In this document: in pieces, positions 1 to 11,100 of the stretch | Layout: every line of letters starts with the position of its first letter | How positions within the stretch are numbered: position 1 is the first letter of the stretch | NCBI GenBank assembly: GCA_943787295.1 | Contig: CALSLW010000002.1 | Coordinates: 1 to 64,000 of the forward strand | From: an uncultured Flavobacteriaceae bacterium | GTDB taxonomy: Bacteria; Bacteroidota; Bacteroidia; Flavobacteriales; Flavobacteriaceae | Length of the DNA stretch: 64,000 nucleotides | Direction: 5' to 3' | Translations under genes and position numbers: made by a program | The notes under the pieces: generated by a model | What the model was told of the DNA's origin: nothing | What the model saw: only the letters and a program-made list of their open reading frames with translations | The model's database searches: none

Positions 1-425
1 TCAAGCCTGAAGGACTAAAAGTACAAACACAAGGGCATGATGTAAAAGCCGAAGCGTTTTTGTCTGTGTGCAAGCAAATGATGGAGAAGTTCCCTAAAGC
101 TAAAAAAGTTATTACAACTCTCAGAGGTTCAATATCAGCCTCACATAATACTTGGGCTGGCGTATTGTATGACGGAAAGACCATGTATGACACCACCCAG
201 TATCAAATCACGGACATTGTAGACCGTGTAGGTGGTGGCGACTCGTTTATGGGTGGACTTATTTATGGATTACTAAAATATCCAGACAACGACCAGCACG
301 CACTAGACTTTGCTGTGGCAGCCTCTTGCTTAAAGCATACCATAAAAGGTGATGCCAACCTTGTGACGGTAGCTGAAGTAGAAAAACTCATGGGTGGCGA
401 CGCATCAGGTCGTGTAGCCCGTTAA
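1..425 (+). CDS. kdgK: 2-keto-3-deoxygluconate kinase, C-terminal part (cut by window edge)
   Basis: This is the 3' part of a PfkB-family sugar kinase that phosphorylates KDG to KDPG, the step before aldol cleavage. The reading frame is open from base 3, and no start lies inside the window. The visible residues align nearly one to one with the complete kinase at 15652-16692, including the PfkB signature around the motif DRVGGGDSFMGGL (catalytic Asp in GGGDSF) and the end GDASGRVAR. The TTG at 60 is not a real start because the homology continues upstream of it. It is followed after 10 bp by the aldolase, the same gene order and nearly the same spacing as in the second copy. It is the diverged paralogue of that copy, in the opposite orientation 14 kb away. 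The family call is secure; KDG as substrate is inferred from the aldolase partner and the alginate locus. Confidence 0.93.
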   Translation, partial: KPEGLKVQTQGHDVKAEAFLSVCKQMMEKFPKAKKVITTLRGSISASHNTWAGVLYDGKTMYDTTQYQITDIVDRVGGGDSFMGGLIYGLLKYPDNDQHALDFAVAASCLKHTIKGDANLVTVAEVEKLMGGDASGRVAR

Positions 426-435
426 ACCAATAGAT

Positions 436-1104
436 ATGGCACAGTTTACAAGAATAGAAGTAGCACAAACGATGAAAGAGAGCGGCATGGTGCCTCTTTT
501 CTTCCACAGCGATGTGGCAGTAGCTAAAAAGGTGCTCAAAGCCTGCTATGATGGCGGCGCACGTCTTATGGAGTTTACCAATCGAGGGGATTTTGCCCTT
601 GAGGTATTTACAGAACTTACAAAGTATGCGATTAAGGAACTCCCTGGCATGATTATGGGCGTAGGATCTGTAACAGATCTAGGAGCTGCATCGGCTTATA
701 TGCTTAACGGCGCCAACTTTGTGGTAACTCCCGTGCTCAGAGAAGACATTGCCATGGTGTGCAACCGCAGAAAAGTTCTGTGGTCTCCGGGTTGTGGCTC
801 ACTCACCGAAATTGCAAAGGCTGAGGAACTCGGTTGTGAGATTGTGAAGTTATTCCCGGGAAGTACCTATGGACCAGGCTTTGTAAAAGGCGTTTTGGCT
901 CCTCAACCATGGACAAGTATTATGCCTACTGGAGGCGTAAGTCCAACAGAGGAAAACCTCAAAGGCTGGTTTGATGCAGGCGTTACTTGCGTAGGTATGG
1001 GTTCAAAACTTATGGCTAAACATGCAGATGGCTCATTTGATTATGCAACAATTGAACAGCAGACTAAACAAACATTGCTACTTATATCTTCTTTTCGAAA
1101 ATAA
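436..1104 (+). CDS. eda: KDPG/KHG aldolase, copy 1
   Basis: A class I aldolase of the 2-keto-3-deoxy-6-phosphogluconate family, 222 residues, the usual length. It splits KDPG to pyruvate and glyceraldehyde 3-phosphate in the cytoplasm. The Schiff-base lysine is in the motif EIVKLFPGS, and the phosphate-binding glycines are in MPTGGVSP and CVGMGSKL. The start ATG lies 10 bp after the kinase stop, so the two are probably co-transcribed. It is highly similar along its whole length to the aldolase at 14978-15643 and differs mainly in the last 30 residues. Two kinase-aldolase modules in one 17-kb stretch suggest duplication, with the extra copy perhaps serving another uronate or a higher alginate flux. 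Confidence 0.94.
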   Translation: MAQFTRIEVAQTMKESGMVPLFFHSDVAVAKKVLKACYDGGARLMEFTNRGDFALEVFTELTKYAIKELPGMIMGVGSVTDLGAASAYMLNGANFVVTPVLREDIAMVCNRRKVLWSPGCGSLTEIAKAEELGCEIVKLFPGSTYGPGFVKGVLAPQPWTSIMPTGGVSPTEENLKGWFDAGVTCVGMGSKLMAKHADGSFDYATIEQQTKQTLLLISSFRK

Positions 1105-1389
1105 TCAATTAGGGTTCATGTTTGAGGTTGTTTTTTCAAATCATCCTCAAAAGAGTTCGACTTCACCCCGTTATTTTATGAAAAAATTGTAAGTTTTGAT
1201 TCGAAAATAGGTCAATTGGGACTACTATAAACTAATGATTTGTTGAATTTAAAGGTTGATTAAATCCTTATCAAAAAAGTTCGACTTTACTCCCTTGTCC
1301 TCCACTATTTACCCCCGATATCTGAATTTTTTCGGGGTTTTGTTTTTTTGCTGGGTTGTATGCTGGGTTGTTCGGTCTTTTTTAGCTAA
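1105..1389. other. Intergenic region with two degenerate copies of a short repeat
   Basis: No gene is visible. The stretch holds two related strings, atcctcaaaagagttcga (near 1143-1160) and tcaaaaaagttcga (1271-1284). A third relative lies at 46232-46249. The second is followed by a hairpin and T-run (separate entry). The three copies share the part ending in agttcga and then diverge, which looks like the edge of an integrated element or of decayed tRNA-like targets. This is a weak signal. Confidence 0.35.
1313..1348 (+). terminator. Rho-independent terminator after the kinase-aldolase pair
   Basis: Six-base-pair stem ccccga/tcgggg (1313-1318 with 1332-1337), an A/T-rich 13-base loop and a run of T residues (tttgttttttt). 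It is 200 bp downstream of the aldolase stop, the only + strand gene pair before it. Confidence 0.55.
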
Positions 1390-1486
1390 TTAATATTTTT
1401 CCATTTCTGATAAAAATTTCCCAGGAATCATCTTATTGGGATCAAATAAGTCATATTGTATATCCTTATCACGAATCTCAATTTTT
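1390..1486 (-). pseudogene. C-terminal remnant of an unidentified gene fused to the amidohydrolase fragment
   Basis: On the minus strand, just after the amidohydrolase reading frame ends, a different frame encodes about 32 residues that look like a real protein end (FRKIEIRDKDIQYDLFDP, then ...KFLSEMEKY and a TAA at 1390-1392). The acidic and aromatic composition is protein-like and does not resemble an amidohydrolase C-terminus. The simplest reading is that a deletion joined the start of the amidohydrolase to the tail of another gene. I cannot name the family. Confidence 0.35.
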
Positions 1487-1987
1487 CTAAAAGCTAGTCC
1501 CAAAACCAGTGTATTGAATAATTCGCGGCGCAATAATTTTATTTTGTGCACTTTTTTGCTTCAAATCTAAGGTCCAATCTCGACTGCGTCCACTGGGTTC
1601 TCTCACCGTGGTAACGCCATGGGCCAGCCACAATTTAAATACATAATCCCAATCTGCGCCTTGTGATACTCCCCCAATATGGCCGTGCATATCGATAAAA
1701 CCAGGGAGTAAATACATTCCTTCGGCATTGATTTCTTTTCCGCCTACTTTTAACGCTGGTCTTCTTTTATCACTAATCTCAACCCCAGGGTAACCCACTG
1801 TTTTTACCTGAGTAATTACATTTTTTTCTACAACTACATCTACTGGTCCAAGTGGTGGAGCACCATTCCCATTGATTAAAGTCACTCCTCTAATAATTAA
1901 TTGATCAAAAGGCCCTTCGGCTAATTGTGCTTGTAAGACTATTCCAGTAAATAAGGATAGTGCAAAAAATAAAAGGGATTTTTTCAT
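1487..1987 (-). pseudogene. Amidohydrolase, N-terminal fragment
   Basis: A secreted amidohydrolase-superfamily protein (imidazolonepropionase/prolidase-like), cut short. The ATG at 1987 is preferred because it gives a clean signal peptide (MKKSLLFFALSLFTGIVLQAQ). A start 45 bp upstream would put a second hydrophobic stretch ahead of it. The metal-binding HxH is present in FIDMHGHIGG, preceded by the usual GMYLLPG turn. The family normally runs to 400-500 residues with further His, Lys and Asp ligands. Here the frame stops after about 166 residues, so those ligands are missing and the product cannot be catalytic. The break coincides with unrelated coding sequence at 1390-1486. Confidence 0.75.
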
Positions 1988-2058
1988 TTTGTATTGATAT
2001 AGGACTAAAACTATAAAAAAAAGATGATACACAATGGACTATGTTGATTTTTACACTT

Positions 2059-2073
2059 GGCATGATTTATGCC
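2059..2073. promoter_or_regulatory. Short inverted repeat upstream of the giant adhesin
   Basis: A perfect inverted repeat, ggcat-gattt-atgcc, lies 45 bp before the ATG at 2118 and is followed by an A/T-rich stretch. The position fits an operator or a -33/-7 region. No other copy was noticed in the window. Confidence 0.3.
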
Positions 2074-2117
2074 TAATAATTATTTACTATTTTTATATAT
2101 AGTTAGTGCAATCGTAT

Positions 2118-5100
2118 ATGGGAATTAATTCTACGCTTAAAAATGCTTTTTTATTCTGTTTACTGCTCATTTTTATGGGGAGCATTTCCTATGCTCAAAA
2201 TGATTTCGACAAACCTGTCTTAACTGAATTTTCAATTTCGCCTTCTCAAGTTGATATTAGTTCTGGGGGAGTAACCGTCACAGCTTCCATTAGGGTTTCT
2301 GATACTTCTGGAATCACTACCCCTACAGGAGGACCAGAAGTTTTTAGCACAAATATTATTGGAAACTATATTCGCTTCTCTACCTGGACACTTATTCAAG
2401 GAGATACATTTAATGGAGTTTATGAAGCCACCGCCTTGATCGATCCAACTAAAGTACCATCGGGAGATTTTAGTGTAGACGAAGAAAGAAATTCCTTTAA
2501 AGATAACGTAGAACTTTCGCCAGATGGAATTCAAAATGTAACCTTAAGCGTAATAAACTACTATGGCACTCAAGCACCTACCAATGGAGACGGAACATTA
2601 GAAAACCCCTACCAAATTCAAACATTTGGAGATCTCTGGTGGATATCTCAAGATAGTGGTCGTTGGGGATATCATTATATTCAAACTGCAGATATTGATG
2701 CATCATCATCTTCTTACCTTGACTCTGGAAAAGGTTTTAAGCCTATAGGAAACACAAACACAAAATTCACTGGGTCTTATGACGGTCAAAATTTTTATAT
2801 TGATAATCTATTTATTTCGAGGGCGCAAAATACTGAAGTCGGATTTTTCGGATATGTAGAAAATGGGACTTTAAAAAATATTTACCTGTATAAACCAAAT
2901 ATTACTGGAGATATTAGAGTTGGTGCTGTTGTAGGAGAACTAGTGAACATTTCTAATCAATTTTTATCTAACCATGTCGAACAAGGATATGTTTTAGGAA
3001 ACACTACAACAGGTGGTTTAGTTGGTAGGTTAGGATCCTATTCTCATGTTAATGAATCTTCATACACAGGGACAGTTACTGGATATCCATCAAGTCAAAA
3101 TTTTACAGGTGGGGGAGATCCAAAAAATATTGGAGGAATAATAGGCAAAATCAAACCTAATGGTGTTCTAAAGAAAAGTTTTTTCGAAGGATATGTCTAT
3201 GGAGTATCCTATGTTAGTGGAATAGTGGGCACAAATTCCGGTAATGAAATATCGAATTCATACTCTATCGGAAAAGTCATAGGAGAAAATGTTTTTGTAG
3301 GTGGAATCTCAGGAAGTAGTGGATTCTTTAATAGTAGTAGTGGAAGGATTCATAATTATACATCAACTGTAGTACAATCTATTGCTAATTCTAGTTTAGT
3401 TGGACCTATTGTTGGAAATCAAGCCACTTCATCAGGATATTCATATGAAGGCGCAGATAATTTTTGGAACTCAACTAAAAATAACTTAACTAGCGCGGGG
3501 GGGAACATTGACTTTCCCAAGTCAACTGAAGAATTAAAAACCACATCAACATATACGGATGAAGGATGGGATTTTGACAATACCTGGATGATTACGGGAA
3601 ATTTGAATGACGGTTACCCTATTCTTAGAGGAAATAACGAGTTAAATCTGCAAAATATTGATTTTGACTACAGTACAAATCAATTAATTATTGAATTAAC
3701 GACTCCCATTTACAAAACAGGTGAAAACCCTCCTACAACCAATGATTTTATTTTCAGTCTAGAAGACCCTAATAGTAATGTTACAGGGTCAACGGCCTCG
3801 CTGGTTAGTTCTACTGCCTTAGATTTAACCATTTCTTCAGATTTAAAAACCATGAGCTTAACCGTTTCTTTTACAGGAACATTTGATGGAGATGAAGAAT
3901 TGAAAATGTCTCCTTCAGAAGAAGAAGAAGAAGAAGAAGAAGAAGATATTTATATTAGTTATTATCTATCACAAGACAATTTAAGACCTACCCTATTATC
4001 ACTTACCAGTAACGCTGTAAACAACACTGTACAAGTTTCTGACTCAATAATCATTACAGCAAACTTTTCTGAATCGATGGCCAGTACGCCTAGTTTGATA
4101 TTATCAACATCCCCACCTACTGTTGTTGAAATGAGTTCATCTAATTATGGAGAAGAGGCGTTGAATCAATTTAATACAACTAGTGGATCTGGAGCTGGAG
4201 GGACAGATCAATGGCAATCTTTTACGGTAAGTGAAACCGGACAATTGTCTAAGGTGGCCTGGAGAATGGCCAACCCAGTTACAGACGGAGCTCCTCAACC
4301 CATTTCTATAAAAGTTTATCGTGGAGAAGGCATATCTGGGACACTTGTGGCAGAAAGTAATGGGTTATTTACTCCTGCTTACAACGACGAAAACGGAAAT
4401 TACATCTCTAGTGAATACATCTTCTTTGACCTAAGCGCAGATAATGTCAATGTTAGCGCTAATGAAACCCTGAGTATTCGACTTACCCTTACCGATGGAA
4501 ATCAAAATGTAGGATTCTTAGATTTAAGTACAGATAACCCCTATGCTGGTGGTCGCGGAAGCAATGACAGCAACTGGGATTATTTATTTAAAACCTATGT
4601 TAGACCAATCGCAAGTGGTTCAGAAAATTGGAATTATCAATGGGTAATCCCTCCCACCAATCTAACGCAGATTTCTGCTACAGTTTCTGCTTCTGATTTA
4701 GCAGGAAATGCATATTCTGAATCAACAAGTTTAACGCTTAATTTAGTTTTAGAAGAACCAACAGTCGTGATAGAAAGTAATGATCTTGATGGTATAGTTG
4801 CCTACAATCAAGTAGTATCCATCACAACGACTTTCCCTACAGAAATGCAGGATTCTCCAACACTTTCTATTACAGCGAGTGATACTTACAACAACCAATA
4901 TTTAGCCTTAGTTGACAATGTTACCCTAACAGCCCTAAACACTTCTACTTGGCAATACAGCTGGACGGTCAATACAACTAATACATTTGATCATGTGTCA
5001 GTATCTGTATCTGGAACAAGTAGTTATGGTATACCCTATTCTGACACTACAAGCTTGAGCCTAACGATTGATAATAATCCCCCAGGAATAGAGTCATTAA

Positions 5101-8100
5101 ACTACCTCTCTGGCTCAAATAGTATAGCATTAATTTTTAATGAAGGAGTATATAGTAGTTTTACTAATAATAATGCAACTGCATCTATCACAACTGCTAA
5201 TTTTGATCTGACCTTGAATGGTGGAACAGCTCAATTAGACAATGCACAACCCTCAAGTATTACCAGCAGCGGAACTTCTTACATCTTAAATCTTTCCCTT
5301 AGTGGATTTATTAATGGAGAGGAAGAACTTTTTATAAACATAGCATCGCCAATTTACGACGTTGCTGGAAATGAACTAAGTGTAGATCAAAACAGTTACA
5401 GTGTTTACCTTGAAGACAACACAGCACCATATATCGCAAGTAGTGTTTTAGGTAATGATAACAGTACCGTTACCCTCAATTTTAGTGAAATGCTTTCTGG
5501 AACTTCAATGACAAACTTTGATAGTTCTACTGCTAGTTATACACAAATCAATATCCCCACTAAAACCACCGCAACTGGAAGTTGGGAACCCTGGACAGTA
5601 GACCTTGAAGTAATTATTCCAGAGGGATATATCGTCACCAAAGTAGGCTTTGATTTTGAAGCTAAAGATCAAGGTTGGGGTGGAACGAACGCGAACGCCA
5701 CCATTAAACTTAATAATACTGAAATAGGGAAAGCCCAACTTACTCACAGTTTTCAGAATTTCAACATAGAAAAAACAGGTGGTTTCCCCGACTTCAATTA
5801 TAACGGGGTTAATGAATTAAAGTTTTACTTTATGGGATGGCCTGGGTGGAGTTCAAACACAAAAAATGGGGTTTTTAAAATTTACTATTCACCAGTAAAT
5901 ATTGAAGCAAATGACTTTAGTCTTTCCCTTAACGGAGGTACAGCAAGTCTTTCTAGTACTACCCCCTCTTCTATTGTTGTTAGCGATACAAAAATTATTC
6001 TAGAAATTCCCATAAATGGAATAGCGAATGGAGAGGAGGTCCTTGGTATTAGTCCCGCGGGAAATAGTTTATACGATTTTGCCGGAAATGTCGTTTCGCC
6101 TACCACTGTAGAGTTTTCTCTTTATGATAAAGTTGCTTCATTTATCACCTCTTCTACTCTAAGCGACACCAATACTCAAGTCCTGGTTAACTTTAGCGAA
6201 GAACTCCATATATATTCTAATTGGTCAAATAACGAACCCAATGATTCAGGAACAGAAAACTTCGCTAACCTGACTCCTGAAGGAACTTTTAACGACAACA
6301 GAGCTGGTAGAACATTCCCGTCAATAATTGAGGTAGATCAAATTAGATCAAGCTTAAATGACTTAACACATATTGGAAGTTTTAATGGTCACAGCTATTT
6401 TAAATTAGAGACTTCCTACACTTGGGAAGATGCTAAAACAATTGTTGACGGATTAGAAACAGGCTATCTCACTATTATTACTTCTGAAGAAGAAAAAGAA
6501 TTCTTAAAAAACCAATCCTTAGGAGCTATATGGATTGGGTTATATCAAGACTTAAGCGATCCCAATTATAGCGAACCTTCTGGTGGATGGAAATGGGTAA
6601 ATGGCACCCCTGCTAATATGGATGGCTTTAACCTTAATGCAATTAAATTATCCATCGTAGGAGGTACGGCTAGTTTAACAACAACAACCCCGCCAACAGT
6701 AACAGAGGTTAATACCCTAACCTATATAGTTGAATTACCCATAGAAGGAGATGTTTCTGGAGATGAATTAGTTATTATTGATATTGTTGAAAATAGTTTG
6801 TATGACATGGCAGGTAATCCACTTTCTTCTTTTCAAACTAATAATACGGTGCAATTAAAAGACACTTCTCAACCTGTATTTAGCTTAACTGATGATCAAA
6901 CAGACAATCAACTTTCAGGAAATGAAACTGTAGCAATTTTAGCCACTTCAAATGAGCCACTAATTGCTGCTCCCGTTCTGATTTTTTCTAATCAAACTAG
7001 CGCAACCATGTCAACTACTAACTCTGCTACACAATGGCGGTATGAATGGACTGTCCCAACCGACTACAATGGCACTTTAAGCGTGACTATTTTAGGATAT
7101 GACGAAGAAAATAATGCTAATAGCGATAATGCTTCTTTGAGCTATGTAATTGACAATACTTCAGCGAATGCTGAAATAACAACAAATCAAATAGATGCTT
7201 TCTTAAAGGCTGGGGAGAGTATTACAGTCACTACAACTTTTGACGAAGCCATCTTGGGAGATTGTATTGTAACTGTTAGTGGCTTAAATACGAATACTAT
7301 TATTACAATGAGTGCTACCTCCTCGTCTTTGTGGTCAGGAAATTGGGAAATTCCAGCAAATTGGCCTGAAGGTGTTTTTGCAATCATTATTGACACTGCA
7401 AATGACACTTCAGGTAATGCCTATACTGGTAATGCTAGTGTATCATTTACCTATGACACCACCTCTCCTTCTGTAGTTCTTGAATGGGATAGCGAAGAAA
7501 CTGCTTTTAGAGGTGGAGAAGTTGTAACTTTCAAGGCAACATTTAGCGAAGCTTTAGGGGCTGCACCTAAAATGAGTATAGATCAAATTCTACTGCCAAC
7601 AGAATTTTCGGCTACCGTAAGTGACAGCTTTTGGCAATATGGCTTCTCTGTTCCTTCTGGACTTAACACTACTACTTTTATTAGTATTAATGGTTTTGAC
7701 AAAGCAGGGAATGAAATGCAATACAGCTATCCCAATTATATTACCATTGATAGTAAATCTCCTATTATTGAAAACCTTAGTTTGTCTAGCGACAACAAGA
7801 CTTTACAATTAATCTTTGATGATATTATTTACAACGATCAAGGAAGTTCAACTCTGACATTAGATAGCTTCTCTTTTACTATAAATGGAGGTTCGCTCAA
7901 TCCAAATGATATTATCATCTCCAACATTAATGTAGATCAAAAAACAGTTAGACTAACACTAGACTACAATAACAGCGCTAGCGGAGAAGAAACTCTCTTC
8001 TTAGAAATAAAGGAAGATCAGTTATTCGATCTCGCTGGAAATGCCGTTTCTAGTCAACAAGCAACGAATAGCTTTCAGCTAAACGATACTACTGCTCCAT

Positions 8101-11100
8101 ATTTAACAGCTATTACGCTAGTAGAAGAAAAAATCATACTGCTAACTTTTAATGAAGAAGTCTCTGCAAGTGAAAATACCACATCTAGTCTCAACAAGGC
8201 TAATTTTACTCTTGCTTCAGATCTAGCCTCCTCGACTGCCATCGCGAGCGAAGCAGACGAAGTAATTCAAAACGGTAAAGTGGTAGAAATCAAATTCAAC
8301 CTTTTAAGTCCTATTAGCAGTGGGGAAAAATTAGTTGTTCAACTCGCTACGCAAATCTTTGACCTCAGCGGTAATGCAACAGATACACTTTACATCAACA
8401 ATCAAGTAGAATTAATTTTAGATCGAGATCAAGACGGTGTAATAGATGAATTAGATCAATGCTCAGATACAGCAGCTGGACAAGCAGTAGATGAAAATGG
8501 TTGTAGCTTTAATCAAAGAGACGATGACCTAGATGGTGTTAACAATGGACTTGACAAATGTCCAGAAACCCCAGAGGGAGAAACCGTAGATAATGATGGA
8601 TGTACCGCTTTACAACGAGATCAAGATCAAGATGGAGTTGATATCGCCATTGACGAATGTCCAGAAACCCCTAATGGTCAAATTGTTGATGAAAAGGGTT
8701 GTGGAGTTCAAGACCAAGATCAAGATTTGGATGGTGTACCCAATGACTTAGACGAATGTCCAGATACGCCAATTAACGAAAAGGTAGATGAAAAAGGCTG
8801 CGCCGAAATTCAAATTGACAGTGACCTTGATGGTGTCCCCAACGAAGATGATGCTTGTCCAGAAACTCCCTTTGGCCTTTCGGTAGATGAAAAAGGCTGC
8901 AGCGAAAAAGAGGCTGAAATTCTAGAAGAACAAGGAGACGATGATCTAGACGGGGTGATCAATATCTTAGATAGATGTCCAGAAACCCCTTCTTGGATCA
9001 CGGTCGGCTTAAATGGTTGTTCTATTAATGAAGCTGCTATTATTGCTATTACAGATGAAGATTTTGATGGTGTTGATAACGAAAAAGACCTTTGTCCCAA
9101 TACAGAAAAAGGGGCAATAGTTAACGCCTTTGGTTGTCCATTAAGCGAAATTGATAGTGACTTTGATAAAGTAAGTGATGATATCGATCGTTGCCCCAAT
9201 ACCCCAGTTGGTGAACAAGTGGATGAATACGGTTGCTCTGAGTCGCAAAAAGAAAACGATACTGATTTAGACGGCGTAGAAAACCATATAGACCGTTGCC
9301 CTAACTCTCCCTTTGGAGAAGAGGTAGATAAAAATGGTTGTACCCTTGCAGAAGCAGAAGCTGATCTTGATTTAGACGGAGTCCTTAATGAAGATGATCT
9401 ATGTCCCGATACTCCACTAGAAGAGGAAGTTAATAAAAACGGATGTTCTCAAGCACAAAGAGACGACGACAACGACGGCGTCCCTAATGGTCTTGATCGC
9501 TGTGAAGACACTCCTGAAGAAGAGAAAGTAGACCAATATGGTTGTTCAGAAAATCAATTGGATACAGACGATGATAATGACGGAGTCAAAAACAGTTTAG
9601 ACAAATGTCCTAACACTCCAGAAGGTGCTCCGATAGACGAAAATGGATGTCCATTTAAGGCTGCTAAAATATACAGTATAAGCTTTGAACAAATCGAAAA
9701 TAAACGTGACGATGATGTTTCTAACGTTAATATTCTCCTAGGAGAAATCGTAGTAGAAGACACGAATAAAGCAGAAAACATATTCGACAATACCGTTAAG
9801 TTAACCATAGCCGAGGGTCAAGACAGTGCACTCTTTAAACTTGAAGGAAGACAACTTTATTTGATTGGAGGACTTGATTTTGAAGAAAATACAGTCCATA
9901 AATTCACCCTTCAAGCAACAAATGACAAAGGGATTGTTAGCACAAAAGAAATAGTCCTTAAGGTATTAGATATTCCTAACACTCAAAAGGTCGCTAATTT
10001 TGAAGTAGCTGTATTCAATGTCGAAAACGAATCAACAGGTGCCAAAGTTAATTATACCCGCTATTTAAATCCTAACTTTAATAAAGGCGTTGGAAAGTGG
10101 AAAATAAAAAAGAAAATCGTCGGAGGTAACGATGCACATCTTTTTAATATAGAAAGCGCTGATATTGGTGAAGATAAGGGCAATGTTCAAAGATCAACAT
10201 CTGGTGATTATTTAGTCTTTATCAATGAACCTGATTATGAGAATCCCCAAGACCACAACCGTGATAACATTTATGAGGTTGATGTTGTAAATATTAATAC
10301 AAATGATGGGGAAGCCGCACAACCTGTTGTTGTGCAACAAACTAATATAATGGTTCCTGAAAATGATCCCACAGCAGTCCAAATTCAAACAATTCCAGCT
10401 AATGCCACAGATGACACCGATGGCGATGGAATTTATGATATTGTGGATAACAGTCCCTTTGTGTCTAATCCTAATCAACAAGACAGTGACGGGGATGGTG
10501 TAGGTGATGTTACAGATGACGAAGATCACGATGGTGTTTGGAATCCAAATGACATTTGTAACGACACCCCACTAAACACAAAAGTAAACATCGAGGGTTG
10601 TCCAATTTTCTACCTACCTACAAATAATTTCAGTATTTCTACTACAGAAAAATGTATAGGAAACAGTGGAATAATAATTACTTCAGCCGACACCTCTTAT
10701 CAATACAATGTCAATATTTCTGGTCCTATAGAACAAAGTCTCACCTTTAGTTCTGAAAATCTTTCCTTGAATGAATTATCGCAAGGCACCTATAATATTT
10801 GCATTACCGTTGATGGTATAGAGGCCTCTGAATTTGAACGTTGTTATAGTGTTACTCTTCAAGAACCAGATGCGTTAAGCGTTTACGGAAAATTAGGCTC
10901 TTCTGGTAAAAGTGTTCACTATGAACTTGAGGGTGGAGATGTTTACACTATTATTCATAATGGAGAAAGTTTCCAAACAAATAAAAGCAGTGTTGACATA
11001 ACATTAGAGGAAGGAATAAACCACATTCGAATTACCACAGGAATTGAATGTCAAGGGGTCTTTGAAAAGAATTATTTCAATTCGGCTAAAGTATACTACA

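Noticed and set aside
2106-2117. GTG start for the giant adhesin.
   Set aside because: It adds only four residues before the ATG and signal peptide; the ATG at 2118 is simpler.
8810-9199. Minus-strand frame opposite the TSP3 array.
   Set aside because: Its Ser/Leu-rich, repetitive product mirrors the repeat on the other strand; it is a shadow.
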